Below are positions 1 through 11,711 of a stretch of 64,000 bases of DNA, in pieces. Source of the DNA: Amphiura filiformis. Its lineage: Eukaryota; Echinodermata; Ophiuroidea; Amphilepidida; Amphiuridae. The DNA lies in assembly GCF_039555335.1 (NCBI RefSeq), contig NW_027305500.1:1-64000 (forward strand). Direction: 5' to 3'. Both the position numbers and the translations under genes were made by a program. Below the pieces are notes generated by a model that did not search any database, was not told where the DNA came from, and saw only the letters and a list, made by a program, of their open reading frames with translations. How positions within the stretch are numbered: position 1 is the stretch's first letter; every line of letters starts with the position of its first letter.

Positions 1-99
1 TAGATTTAAGTTAGAACATGTGTAAGTATTACAAATATGCCAAAAACTCGGTTTTGAAAGAAATAAAGGTAAATTCTGAAAAAAGATCGTACATGGCTT

Positions 100-290
100 T
101 AAGGTCAAAATTTGAGCTGGGATAGGTCGTTTTCAACAGATTTACCACATTCGCCTTGCTACAAACACTGAATTTCGTTATCTGTTGACCTAATGAGAAA
201 AGGTGTTTTAGGGGGAAGTGTTAGCTTTCATTCAATATAAAAAATTTCTGATTGGATGAAGGGAGCACTTAAGGTTTTGACAAAAACCAA
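100..290 (+). repeat. Partial copy of the intronic inverted-repeat family, upstream of gene A
   Basis: The run GGTCGTTTTCAACAGATT, then ATCTGTTGAC and the AATTTCTGATTGGAT tail recur at 8220-8345, at 21480-21605, and inverted at 16260-16440. It is dispersed repeat sequence and no coding is seen. The rest of 1-480 shows no feature I can support. Confidence 0.6.
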
Positions 291-483
291 TCACAGAGGC
301 ATATTTTCCATCTAGAAGATCACACAGCTCTTACGATGCTATGCACTCATGCTGTTACGATGCTACCGTGCAGTGTAATCATAAGACTGTGTAGAGACAA
401 TATTCACTGTTTGCTTATCGAGGTGCATATATGGTTTATAAGAGAATCGTTTTAGTATAGAAACCTTTATGTCCTATAATACC

Positions 484-670
484 CAAGCAAAATTCTACAG
501 GAAAGCCTAAATTGACATTGAACGGAACCAATGATAAAAATCTTTTCCTATCGCTTCCACAATCATTGCTATTGAACTTTTATTGTAAGGTCGTAGTATT
601 ACTGACTTTAGTAGCGTTTTATACGCACTATAAAAAGCCTCAACGCGACGTCTTGCACACTTTACAAATA
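484..670 (+). promoter_or_regulatory. Conserved upstream block of gene A (putative 5'UTR/promoter)
   Basis: The stretch from AGGAAAGCCTAAATTGAC to the ATG is shared by all three paralogues (B 14641-14868, C 24795-25010). In A it happens to read open in the frame of the ATG but has only TTG codons and no ATG, while the frame is broken in B and C. It is therefore read as untranslated leader or promoter. No convincing TATA box was fixed. Confidence 0.35.
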
Positions 671-3600
671 ATGTCAAACGCAGCAGAACAGCAAAAAGAA
701 GAACCCAACGAAGAATACTTCAGGATGAGAGAAGAACTACAAATGAATATGGCTCAGGCCAATACTTCTGCAAATAATAAGTTGTACCTCGTTCTAATGA
801 TGGTGACTGGTCTAGCTGCCATTGTAGCTCTTATCATATCACTGGTTGTGTTTTCAAGTCGAAGTGGGAATACTTGCGTGATAGGTGGGACAAGCAATGG
901 CATGACAGGTGAGAGATAGCAGGGTTTACGTAGATTACATAAATTAGCATATTCCGTACGTTACCGCTGCCTTAAATACAGTTTTCATTTTCACATCAAA
1001 ATTTAAGTTTCCCCGAGTTCTTCTATTGTATGGAGGTGACCACGTGTAGAAGGCAATAGCCAGAGGTAAATAGAGCTCAATGAGTTGCAGTAGGGCCTAT
1101 ACAGCTTCTATAGCTAATATATTCAGGTTTTCAATAATTGTTTTCAAATCCAATTCGATGTTGTCGTTGTTATGTCATTCCTTCTAAAATCCATTCTGGG
1201 TAACTTTTACTGTACTACAACAATCAGCATTTTTCTATTGTACGTACGGTATAATAAAGAATCATTCCGGGTAGAGATTATACCTGAATATTCCTGCTCA
1301 CCGTGATTTTCTACTGCGCTAAATATCGGGTAAATACCCGATGCCGCTGATGTCATTTGCATATGTGCCGGTTGTCACCAACCCCCCCCCCTCGCGATTA
1401 AACCTTTCAAAGCCTCAGTACTCCACTGTGGCGAACAAGGATACGGAGGCTGTGGTTTTCTATTGACGAAAACCGGCTCTTCTCACCGGAAAAAAATCCT
1501 AGTTTTAGAAGGATAAATGCCGACGAAATAGCGGAGAAACTTTAGCCGGCATTCGCGGCCAAATACCGGAGAACGTCATTTTCTACTGGTAATTTTTAAC
1601 CCCCAAACCGGATATCATTAAATAAAAGAGTACACTTATATTGGCCATATACTAGCTTCATTAGAATGAGCAATGACCAATTCTCTATAAATTGCAAAAC
1701 TTGTGCAAAATGTTAGTTTTCGCCTGTTTTGTCATACGGTTGTAAATTCAATGAACTATGACTTTGCTAAAGAGCGCTTACAAATTGGTATGACCCCTGA
1801 AAGTATCTTGGACGGATTTATTTATTATTTCTTTAACAACTTATTTTGGATATCTGCAGTATTTCACACTAGAATTCACCTTCGTGGTACGGACCTTGAT
1901 CTAACGGGAAATAGATACAGTAGACGATAGGCCCAGTTGAGTACAGCAGGTACTTTCCTTTACAGCTCTGCGCTTTGCAAATCTGAAAATAAACACTTAT
2001 TTTGTAAACAGATAATAATCTATGGTTATTTATGGATGGAAACTTGGGAAATTGCTATTAATGAAACAATTAATATATTAAACATACATTTTGTTTTATC
2101 AACGATGAAAATCCGTTCACAAATAAGGTTTTAGGAAGCATTTGACATTAAACATTTTGAACAATTGCTCTATGAAAATGATACAATTGCACCCCTGTTG
2201 ATCCAGGCTACGGATAAGCTGTCAACAAGTGAGCAACTGGACAGTTAATAGTAACAATATAATCAACACATTCAGAAAATAAAGATTGGATTAAGCCCGA
2301 GAATCCCTGGGATTGAGTAATGAGTCACAAGTATAAATTAAATGTAGACCTATTTAGCACACATTTTCAATTTAGCATTCAACATAAAAATTCTTGTAAA
2401 TTTCCTATAGTATGTCATTGGTGGTGGTAACAATATTTCCCACCCGGTTAGTTGTGCATGTGCGCATGCTACAAACAAAAAATACTACATTGTAGCATTT
2501 CAAATACTTGTCAATGTAAAATTATGAAACATGAATTTCATCCATGGCGTTGTCTTTATAAAGACGTTTCTTGTTTAAATTAAATTTAGAATGAACTGAC
2601 ACATAGGGCCTAGATTAAAAGACCAGACCCGTAACCAGGATTTATTGGGCGTGCGGGGAAGTAAAAAGTGGGACCTTTGTGAACTTAGGACTGATTTCAA
2701 CTTTTTTTCCGAAAAAAAGTGGACATTTGTGGTTTTGTATCGTTGACATTGATTGCCTTTAGAGCGTTGATGTCGGTTTACATGGGTTGGGTAGGCTGGT
2801 AGGTATTTGTATGTGGAGAGCCGTGAATCTGTCTCTGTATAAGAGCTTATAGTTTATTCCCTCTCTGTCTTCAATTTCAGGTACTGGAGCGGTTGATACT
2901 AAAATATGGAACTTGGCTATTGGTCACCTGGACAACAACGAAGCATATATGTAAATGTTAATTTGATCTCTTTACGATATGACAATTTCTTTAAGGAACA
3001 TATACCGTAATGAAAAACTGGGCTAATTATCGTAAAAATGTAAGTTATGAAATTGGGTTACAAGGGAGCACGGTGAACGAGCGGAACGGGCTCTGACTCA
3101 TAATCGGAATGTTGTAGGTTCGAGCCCCAGTTGTGCCCTTGAGTAAGGCATTTTATCTCGATTACTCCTCTCCACCCAGATGTATAAATGGGTACCGGTA
3201 TTCTTTAATGCTGGGAAGGTAACATGCTCGGTGTGGCGATCTCCCACAACAACATTTCACGGTAGAGTCTAGCCTAATCGCCAACGAAAGAGAGATGGGC
3301 ACTCCGTCCTGTAAAAATTGCAGGTTCGACTCTTTATAAAGTTGCAGTGAACCACTTATTATAGCCGATGTAATAAAAAAAAAAACCCAATATGCTGTCA
3401 TTTTTAATCACATGGTTTTAGTTGATACATGTGTCTCTCAGGGGCCGTGCAATAATTATGTAGCCGCGGGAGGAAGTAAAAAGGGTGGGACTTTCTGATA
3501 AAACAAAATGCGATGGAAGGCAATTTTTGGTGCACCGTATTAATGTTATGCAGTATACGCACTAAGGGCGTAGAAAGCACAATGAAAATGTTGAAATAAG

Positions 3601-6600
3601 TGACATGCTTATTACGCTCCTCCCATCATGAAATTGGTTCCCCGAATTTGGTACTTTGCTAATATGGGGAGTAATTTTGGCGCGAATGCCGTTCGGAATT
3701 TTTACCATTTCACGGCGCACATAAATATTGCACAGACACTTATAGGCATCACGTCTAATTGGTGCTCGGTTAGGTACCGATGACTCCTTTTATAATGCCA
3801 AAGTGACAAAGACTTTCCTGATTATTTAATTTCAGCGATGATTTAACAGGACAGGTCAAAGGATTCCACGTAGACATTGCATTTGAAGGTAAGTAGTGTA
3901 AATTCCCATGGGATTTAAATTTAAAAAACGGCAAATTCATTTTACCCAACTTTAGGAGAGCGAGTGTGACATGACCATGGTAATGAATCAAATGTGAAAA
4001 GGCTGCAAAATTTTATACTCATATTTTATCTTTACATTTCATAGTTTGCAAGCGAGCGAACAAGAATTGCCGCCTGATATGGGATTTACACAACCGCTGT
4101 TGGGATTCGCAGGCTGGAGAGGTAACAAGAGGAGGCGTGGGGTTAATGGGTGGATGGTACGATGGCTGCGTAGGTAAGTGAAAGTGAACATATAAGAACT
4201 ATTTTCATTGGTTAGATAATACTATATAATTCGTATTGAGCCAATCAGAGATATGTTAAGAATAGTCAGTAGGGGATTAGACCAGTAAATTGCTAAGAGA
4301 TCTAAAGGTTATATTTCGATTGGTTACTAAGAATATCATGTAATTAACGAATCAGGGGCACTTTAAGAGAGAGACAGTGGTACCCATGTGGTTTATATTC
4401 AACCGTACATTGATAAATAATTCTGATTAGAGAAGACAATCGGACATATTCTGTAGGTTAATTTGAACACTATCGATTTTTTCTGGAATATTCTAGTCCT
4501 GAAACAAATCCATTAGGTTTGTGTGATACAATTCTAGGAATGTTCATCTTGTCAAAACCAAATATACTGACCTAACAGTTTCGGCCATCTTATTCAAAGG
4601 CCTTCTTCGGAGTGATGGTACTTGATCCTTCCTTCTGGTAGTGATCACCAACAGAGGGCGTACTAGCGCCCAGAAGTGGATCATATAGACATATATTTGT
4701 ATATTGAGTTTTTAGAACAACAACAAATTGCTACAGCCCCGTTAGACTGTAAACTGCGGCTCTGGTATGTCGGTGGCATTTTTAGAAATTACCAATAAAC
4801 TGCGGCTCTGGTATGTCGGTGGCATTTTTAGAAATTACCAACGAAAACGAAGTTGACAATTACTTATCACTCATCTAGAAAGAGCATGATGGGTCAATGT
4901 CGTATCGATACCCTCATCATTCGCAAATCCGATGCTCTGTTAAGCTGATGGTCTACAGGAAACTCACGCACACAGACCAATACCTCACACACCGACATCG
5001 CTAATTGACCTTTTCGGTAAATCCCATAAACTCTTTGCGAGTACACCTGAGAACTCGTCATTTGACGTCACGCCGACTTGCAATGCGCAGTAACGATGTT
5101 CGATAAACGATGTGCGCATCGGCGCGGAGCGGCGTGACGCAGAATGACGAGTTCTTAGGTGTACTCGCAAAGGCTTATGGGATTTACCGAAAAGGTCAAT
5201 TACTTTCTCTGCAGAGATACTAAAATCAATACCCGGGATCGATACACGTGAATGTCCTATGCACGAGTTTGATATGAGACGAAAATCTTTGGATACCGGG
5301 GTAGAAAATGATGAATATCTCCCGTAAATGATTTCGTATAAAGAAACCAGATATGGTTCCTTGCACTTGAATATATATTTTGAACAGATATGATAGTCGT
5401 TAGCTTGCGTCTTGAGATAGAAGCTTGCGTCTTGAGTCAGACACTGACAATAATTCTGATTTATATGTGCCGAATTATATAGCGCATTGTATAGGCCAAT
5501 CGTGATAGGTAGTCTAAAAGTATATGACCATGCTCGACTCGGCGAGGTCAGTCACCGGCCTAATCGGGGCTATTGTCAGTAGCCTTAGTCAGATGTCCTT
5601 CGGCCCATTATGCGACTCAAAACTATTAAACAGGTCGATACAAATGGCCATGCGTGGCGGTGGATTCAACCTACCATGGCGATTTCTGCCATGAAGATAT
5701 CGGGGCGATGACACTGTGCCTCATCCCATTCGAGCCAAGTCCACTTTGTATCCAAGTCCCAATATAGTCCGGGTCCTTTTGTGTCCGAGTCCGGACTCGA
5801 GCCGAAGTCGAGGGTGTCGAATCCGAGTCCGACAAAACTATTGCACTCTTCCAAGATATGATCGTATAATTCAGCGTAATGACACCCAATATAATACGAA
5901 GAACGCGTCTCTGGATTCGTCCTAATTTGTTGGCATGAGCAACGTTAACCAAGCATTCCAAACAGCAACAGCATACTTTGACAAACTTTGCTACTGCAGA
6001 GGCTCAAATGAACCAAATGATCAATGTCCTTACCTTCTTCACACTCTTGTAACTTAACATTACAAATAGTGCGAACTATTCTTTTGTTATAGGATGGGCA
6101 CAAAGCTACGACAGGTCACGCACGTTCAGATTCTCTAAACCATTTACTAAGTCCGCCAGTAGCTATCTATTAGTGAAGAGTAACAATCCTAGAGGAGTTG
6201 ACCCAACTGATTTGACTGGTAAAATCATAGGTTTCATTGACGGATACGTAAGCGACGAGTTCTGTCTAAAACGCCAACAAGGTGTAACGGTGAGTATATC
6301 TGGCATAAAGCTAAATTTATACTACATTGCTGAGCAAAGAGCGATTGTATTTGACCAATGATGTAGCGCACTTTACCCAACGCAACAAAAACACACGCAA
6401 CAACATTGGCTAGAAACCAATTGTCGCTTAGCGATGGAGTATAAATTCAGCTCAACGTTGCCTCTGCCTTGTTCATTTTCACTTCATAAATGAACTCAAC
6501 CCGATGTTTTTTCACCCAGGCTTCAGCCTGGTGATATTACATTCAGTTTAGACCTTGTCCTTTGAACCCAAATTGGCTACTTTGAAACGAAGTAGCCAAA

Positions 6601-9600
6601 TGCATTTGCTTCGTCCTCATTAAAATTATTTTACAGGATAATGCAGAGTATCTAATGGATCTGCAGGCTACTAAAAAACTAACCTCACTCCCCATGACAA
6701 AATTCATAAAACTATATTCAGTAGTGCTTGACTTTACCCAGGGAATGGATGGAATATTAACCTCATTCAAGTCCCCATGACAATTATTCGTACAGCTGTT
6801 CTGTAGCCTATGAAGTTATTTTTTGACATATAGGGATGATGTTGCAATATGAAAGTTGACCGGTGAATGGCCATGGCCACTAATTCATGAACTTGGCTAG
6901 CTGGCTGGCTGGTCTGAGGTCACACTTCTTAAACATCTATGATTTGAATTGCATTGTTGTTCTCATCACAGACTGAATTAGAAGGAACCATTAAACTACT
7001 ACTATTAAAGTCTGCTATTATAATCGGACACTAAATTAATTGTAAAAAATCCTCCTGCTCCCATCATGCAAGTTATTCCACTTAGACTGTTTGATATAGG
7101 CCTACTTTTATCAAAATAATTAAGCATTGATTAAGCATTTGCCAGTGAAACATTCTCACTCACAAAAATCACAGATACTCAACATGAGAATCTGTGCAAT
7201 GTTTGACAGAGAAGGTCACTAAATCTGGCCGTCTCAAGTTCATAATTAGTTTTGATTGATCTTCATGTACCAAATCATTTACTTTAAATTGATATCCTAG
7301 CTGTGACCTCTGAGCCAAATGTTCTATAGCATAGTAACACCACATGCATTCATATACATTTATATAAAAACATATTGGCATAATGGGGATTGATGTTCTC
7401 TGACTGCAGTAGGCTAGTAGTAGCATACAGGTAGTTCATATACTTATTCAGCAATCATAGCTCAGTTGTGGAGTACTAGTTCTTTGGTTGAATCACCACC
7501 TTCTTGACTGATCAGAAGACCTGTGTTTTATATAGGCTTACTGCATACACTGCCTACCTCTTTGCAGCTATGTGGAGCCAAGGTGGGGCAGTCCGGGGGG
7601 GTTGTGCAGTCATGTGACCTCCGTACGGCCTGGGTATTCCCTTTAAAGGGATTTTTATTCCTGTGTTCTTGCGTTCTTCGCCTACGACATTTGGCTGCCA
7701 AAAACTAACGCCCTCAACTGGCCGCAATTGGTCATATTTAGTATTTCATACTTTGACTGACAACAGTTGACAAGAAGAGATGCAGCGTCTCAGATCCCAA
7801 ATTGTCTTCGCGTTATGTTTAGATATATTGTATATATCGATGGGACTGCCAAATAGACTGCTACATGTATCACTGATGAAGTCGATGCAGAAACAAGGAA
7901 CTGGATGTTCAGAAAGCATCCCGAGATCTAAATATCTCCAGGTTATTCGGTTTCACACGTATCATATCAATTTGTAAGCGCTCTTTAGCAAAGTCATAGT
8001 TCATTGAATTTACAACCGTATGACAAAACAGGCGAAATAGTAACATTTTTGCACACTAGATCTGCAATTTAAAGAGAATTGGCCATTGTTCATTGAAATG
8101 AAGCTAGTATATGGACAATATAAGTGTGCTCTTTCATTTAATGACATAAAATTTGAAAAATATTGTAAGCAACACTTGAGGTTTTGACTTTTAAAACCTA
8201 CATTTTGGTAAAAAATTGTGCTTGGGGGTCGTTTTCAACAGATTAACCACATTCGCCTTGCTATTATCTGTTGACGAAATGAAAAAAGTGGTTTTTTTGG
8301 GGGTGTTAGCTTTCGTTCGATATAAAAGAAATTTCTGATTGGATTGATTTTTTTGCATTTGCACAGGGAAACAATCTGCCTTCGACTCAAATTCGACATT
8401 TTGCCTTACTCCAGGTGTTAATAGACGCTATCGTTAATGGACAGGTAGAGTTGATTTTTTTTACTAGATCTTAAAAGAAATATATTTCTCAAGGGCCAGG
8501 TCTCGGATATAGACCTTTTTCCGTTCTTTCCACCATGCAATATTCCAGGGTCCGAGATAGACCTTTTCCCTTCTGCCCATCATGCACTATTCCAGGGGGT
8601 ATGACGTAGTATAACTACTAATGGTCCCGGTGTAAGGGTCAGGTCCGTGATATAGACCTTTTTCCTTCTTCCCATCATGCACTATTCTAGGGGGTATGAC
8701 GTAGTATAACTACTAATGGTCCTGGTGTAAGGGTCAGGTCCGTGATATAGACCCTTTTCCTTCTTCCCATCATGCACTATTCTAGGGGGTATGACGTAGT
8801 ATAGCTACTGATGGTCCCGGTGTAAGGGCCAGGTCCGTCATATAGACCCTTTCCCCTTCTCTTCTTCCCATCATGCACTATTCTAGGGGGTATGACGTAG
8901 TATATACATCAACCCCATGGACAGGCACCGGAATAATCTCGCTAAAAAGTTAGCTCGCCACTAATTGTCCCGATGTAACCTATACGAAACTCGAAAAAAT
9001 CTAACTTGCTGGAAAGGTTTATCATGTTTATATGGGTTTAGTGGGATATATGTGACCATCCAGCACAACTGAGCCCTGAAGTCGCCAATCATCATTTTTG
9101 AGATATTCAACCAAAATATTCTGCTTTAAAATGATGTATATCATGTCTGTAGTACTTGACATTTAAGTGGTGAAAAATCAATAAAACAGTCAATAAATCC
9201 TTTGTTTCCTATTGTTTATTGTTAAGTTCAATGGAGCATATCTCAATAGTGGCACTGGCGACACCCGGGCTCAGTTGTGGTGGATGGTCACATATGCGCT
9301 TCTCAGCTGCAACTCTCGAAATTGTTGTCAAAGAGTTTATGCAGTTTGTGGTAGGGCTGACCGGTCACAGAGTTCAGCGATATGGACAGAGGCCTCTTAT
9401 AGATCAGTAACTTGATTTTTAAATTGTCTTAATATCCAGGTTGATGCTGGTTTCTCGTCATTTCGTGGCGATGTACCATCGACTATTACGAAATTATTAG
9501 ACAATCCCTTTTCGTGTTATTTGCCCAATGGTGGCGTTAGCATAATGACGAGGCTGGACAATGGTCTGCCTGACTGGTGGAACCCAGCACAAGATAGCCT

Positions 9601-10278
9601 TATACAGAGTTCAACATACAGGCAGATCTGCAACGATCTCAAAGACGCACATGGTAAGTTGCATGTATCATCTCTCCGATCTCGAAATTGCGGCTGCATA
9701 AACTATTTGGCCTGGACACAAAATATCTGCGCAGCTACATGAAAGACGCCCATCAAGCATGGTGTCTTGTGTATAAGAGATTGATGTTTATGTGTCAGTA
9801 ATTGGTCCAAATCTAAAGTGCCGAAAAAGTACGAACATTTGCTGTTCCATATCTGTTATATTGTGACGTGCCAAGTACCGGCGGAGGCTTTATTACTTCA
9901 ATATGTTAGGAAAATATATATCTGATCATCCAATGTTGACATTGGCTAAATAAGCTGTATTTTCGCTCAAAAGGGTACTGATTCATGAAATTTTTTCTTG
10001 TCCGTCATTTTGACCCTTTGCTTACATAATAAATACCGCTCACTGCACCTGGTTTTTCGAACTTTTTCGATCTTGATTTGAAATGGCCTACAAGTAGGGA
10101 GAGGGAGGGGAGAAAAGGTGGGGAAGGGATAAAGGCAGGAGATTCTCATGTATTCCTACACATGCGGCACATGCTTAATGCTGACTTCTGTCGGTTTAGT
10201 GATCACATGGTTGTTATTTTTAAATCTTCAGGTGACCAACGTGGAAATGATCCATCCGATGTATGTCTTGGGATGTAG
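671..10278 (+). CDS. Gene A: single-pass membrane protein with periplasmic-binding-protein type 2 (SBP_bac_3-like) outer domain, 8 exons
   Basis: Exons are 671-908, 2881-2950, 3836-3888, 4045-4173, 6093-6289, 8367-8444, 9440-9653 and 10232-10278. All introns are GT-AG, phases 1-2-1-1-0-0-1, giving 341 codons ending in TAG. The start is the first ATG in frame; the corresponding ATG in B and C has an in-frame stop shortly upstream. Residues 1-37 are acidic and polar, 38-61 form a membrane helix, and the rest reads as a two-lobed solute-binding fold. LTGQVKGFHVDIAFE (106-120) matches the lobe-1 G-F-x-V-D-I-A motif. S168-Y-D-R171 followed by F177-S-K-P-F matches the T/S-x-x-R...F-S-x-P-Y ligand motif, where the Arg binds a carboxylate in known family members. 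GQVDAGF (254-260) is the lobe-2 strand. Type II topology and ligand sensing or capture are inferred. A candidate AATAAA lies at 10685. No permease or channel segment is present. Confidence 0.85.
1310..1620 (+). repeat. Repeat shared by intron 1 of genes A and B
   Basis: A block with repeated ACCGG and TTTTCTA words, including ATATCGGGTAAATACCCGAT, is present here and at about 15570-15830 in gene B. It is missing from the short intron 1 of gene C. The B version has an internal deletion. It is either an inserted element predating the A/B split or part of the duplicated unit. Confidence 0.5.
1621..1800 (-). repeat. Inverted-repeat family, intron 1 of gene A
   Basis: This segment is the reverse complement of 7960-8130 in intron 5 of the same gene. 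Related copies are at 16498-16690 (same orientation) and 21225-21405 (opposite). A shared shadow reading frame around FCHTVINSMNYDFAKER makes it easy to mistake for coding, but stops and the inverted placement argue against that. Confidence 0.65.
3060..3360 (+). repeat. tRNA-derived SINE in intron 2 of gene A
   Basis: CACGGTGAACGAGCGG followed by GTAGGTTCGAGCCCC resembles a tRNA A box and B box. The downstream CCTTGAGTAAGGCA core is of a kind common in marine-invertebrate SINEs. An orthologous copy is at 17364-17650 in gene B. A truncated head is at 32165-32215 in gene C. Confidence 0.6.
5003..5201. mobile_element. Foldback MITE, intron 4 of gene A
   Basis: About 65-bp terminal inverted repeats start AATTGACCTTTTCGGTAAATC and end with its complement; they contain CCCATAAxCTxTTGCGAGTAC. 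Relatives are at 25358-25523 (intron 1 of gene C), and one arm is seen near 57115-57165. It lies in a roughly 0.7-kb stretch (about 5005-5720) present in A but absent from the matching intron of B, so it arrived after duplication or was lost from B. Confidence 0.7.
6503..7660. other. About 1.15-kb insertion in intron 5 of gene A relative to gene B
   Basis: Flanking intron sequence is continuous in B (AACTCAACCCGAGGTTTTTCCTG near 20897). In A it is split by this stretch. It includes a short hairpin, CAGGCTTCAGCCTG, at 6519. No coding or clear terminal repeats were found. Confidence 0.45.
7780..8345 (+). repeat. Inverted-repeat family, intron 5 of gene A
   Basis: The stretch from GATGCAGCGTCTCAGATCCC to the AATTTCTGATTGGAT end pairs with the intron 1 copy at 1621-1800 and with the upstream fragment at 100-290. 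The homologous stretch in gene B is 21040-21605. It ends just before the exon 6 acceptor. Confidence 0.6.
8480..8905 (+). repeat. Minisatellite in intron 6 of gene A
   Basis: Roughly 115-bp units each contain TTCTTCCCATCATGCACTAT, GGGGGTATGACGTAGTAT and GGTCAGGTCCGTGATATAG. About four units are present. Gene B has about three (21755-22065); intron 6 of gene C lacks the array. Confidence 0.75.
9049..9294. mobile_element. MITE inserted in intron 6 of gene A only
   Basis: Terminal inverted repeats TGTGACCATCCAGCACAAC and GTTGTGGTGGATGGTCACA bound a 246-bp insert. Gene B holds the empty site at about 22197 (GATATGCG), so the insertion postdates the A/B duplication. The flanks are short and TA-rich. 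Confidence 0.75.
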
Positions 10279-10684
10279 TTTGCGCCTGACGTCAGGGCAA
10301 AGGCGCGTCGTGATTGGTTGCTGACCTGTGCAGTACGGCATTTTTGGTCTGGTTGACAGGACGTCATACGCAAACTAGTCTTTTTAATTCGGTCTTCAAT
10401 TATATATAAGGAGGAATTGTCAGACTTTGGTCATGTTTGATAGCCTAAAACCTAATCGTGCGCCTTGTTTTTACAATCGAAACCAGTTATAGGGAATGCT
10501 GAGACTACAATCATGATAATACTACGATATTAAATTCAATATGATGAGGTTGTTTTGTTTCTGTTTTAATTCCGAGAGAGTTTGTTGTGTAACCGCCTAT
10601 TAAAGACAATGCCTCTATGTACGATAAAATTGATATGTACATGGAAAAGGTTGTTTGCAATATCCTTGGTGTGCAGAATATTAA

Positions 10685-10690
10685 AATAAA
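10685..10690 (+). terminator. Candidate polyadenylation signal, gene A
   Basis: AATAAA in a context shared with the B flank at 24146-24151. It is chosen only because it is conserved and downstream of both stops. Confidence 0.25.
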
Positions 10691-10739
10691 TATACACATC
10701 AGTGCTGTCAACTCTTGAGTGTATTTAAAAAAAATACAA

Positions 10740-11110
10740 TGAACACTTCATACCTTGTGTGTGAGGGACATTTGGTTTAAAAAAGGGAAATATAACAAAA
10801 TACCAAATTTGCATCTATAATTGGCGACCATCTAGTTGATTCTTTTTTGTCGGGATTCAAAAGAGCGAAGGTACGCAACTGTAAATATGCATTTTCTTTA
10901 TTTTGCACTTTGTTCTCAAAGCAAGTGTCCCTCACAGCCAAATCTGGCATGTGTTCAGGGAGAAAACGGGGTTTTTTTTGGCAGACCATTTTGTAAACCC
11001 ATCCCGACAAATAATTATTGCACAGCCCTGTAAGTGTACATAAAACGTTATATGTTTACCTAATGTATACCGTCTTGTGGTTATAATTTGTATAAAATCT
11101 TATTCTTATA
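10740..11110. repeat. Duplicated 3' flank, copy after gene A
   Basis: This noncoding flank, with AAGCAAGTGTCCCTCACAGC, CCCATCCCGACAAATAATTA and TATGTTTACCTAATGTATAC, recurs after gene B (24160-24550). Pieces also recur at 37440-37500 and 38840-38975, well beyond gene C. It marks the right edge of the duplicated unit. Confidence 0.65.
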
Positions 11111-11299
11111 ATTTTTATTATTATTAAAACTCATTTATCAGACGCCCTTTCAATTAAAAGCACCATTACACAATAGATAATATAATAACAAATATAACAA
11201 GTATACATTAAACATGTTGAATGCGAAATAATAGAATACATAAAATACACCATACCGTATCTATTTCAAAAAGAGCTTAAAAATAAAAAAATAAACAAA

Positions 11300-11711
11300 T
11301 AGATATCTATGAATATTCTCAATCATCCAGGTAGTTGAATAAAGTTAGATTAGGTTATAAATCTTTGCAACTGGACTTACTGTTTTTTGTTGTTTTGTTG
11401 ACTGCAGTATCACGTCATATCTTTGATGCTTCATCAGTCCTAGTAATGTAAAATTGGCTCTGTGTTATTGACCTGTGACGTCACGGTGGTAGGAGTGACG
11501 TCACACTGGAGTCGCCGAGGAATTTTACTGAAGTTGTGGCGTAGACCCCCTCCGCGATTCAAAGTTGGTTCCTCCCTGCGAACATATATTGCTTCGTTTA
11601 CCCCTCTTTCGAACCACCTATGTTCTTTGTCGAGCACAATAACGTCTTTTATCCTCAAAAGTATACTTGGCTGCTTTGAGGTGCGTATAAACAGACGAAT
11701 CGGTTAACCCC
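11300..11711 (-). mobile_element. Inverted 3' end of Penelope-like element 1
   Basis: On the minus strand this encodes the tail of a Penelope-like RT/GIY-YIG protein (FEDKDVIVLDKEHRWFERG, then NRGGGLRH) and its 3' untranslated sequence. The part at 11640-11711 is the reverse complement of 13158-13234 inside the plus-strand body. It meets the plus-strand RT fragment head to head at about 11711. Confidence 0.7.

Noticed and set aside
512-670. N-terminal extension of gene A with a possible extra hydrophobic segment
   Set aside because: It starts only at TTG codons, has no ATG, and the corresponding region is out of frame with stops in genes B and C.
7440-7505. tRNA-like stretch CATAGCTCAGTTGTGGAGTA
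   Set aside because: It has an A-box-like word and a weak GGTTGAATC word but no clear stems; too degenerate to call.
8480-8905. CRISPR array
   Set aside because: Units repeat end to end without unique spacers, in an intron of a eukaryotic gene; it is a minisatellite.
671-10278. Ionotropic glutamate receptor
   Set aside because: There is no pore loop or M1-M3 membrane segment between the two lobes; the only membrane helix is N-terminal.
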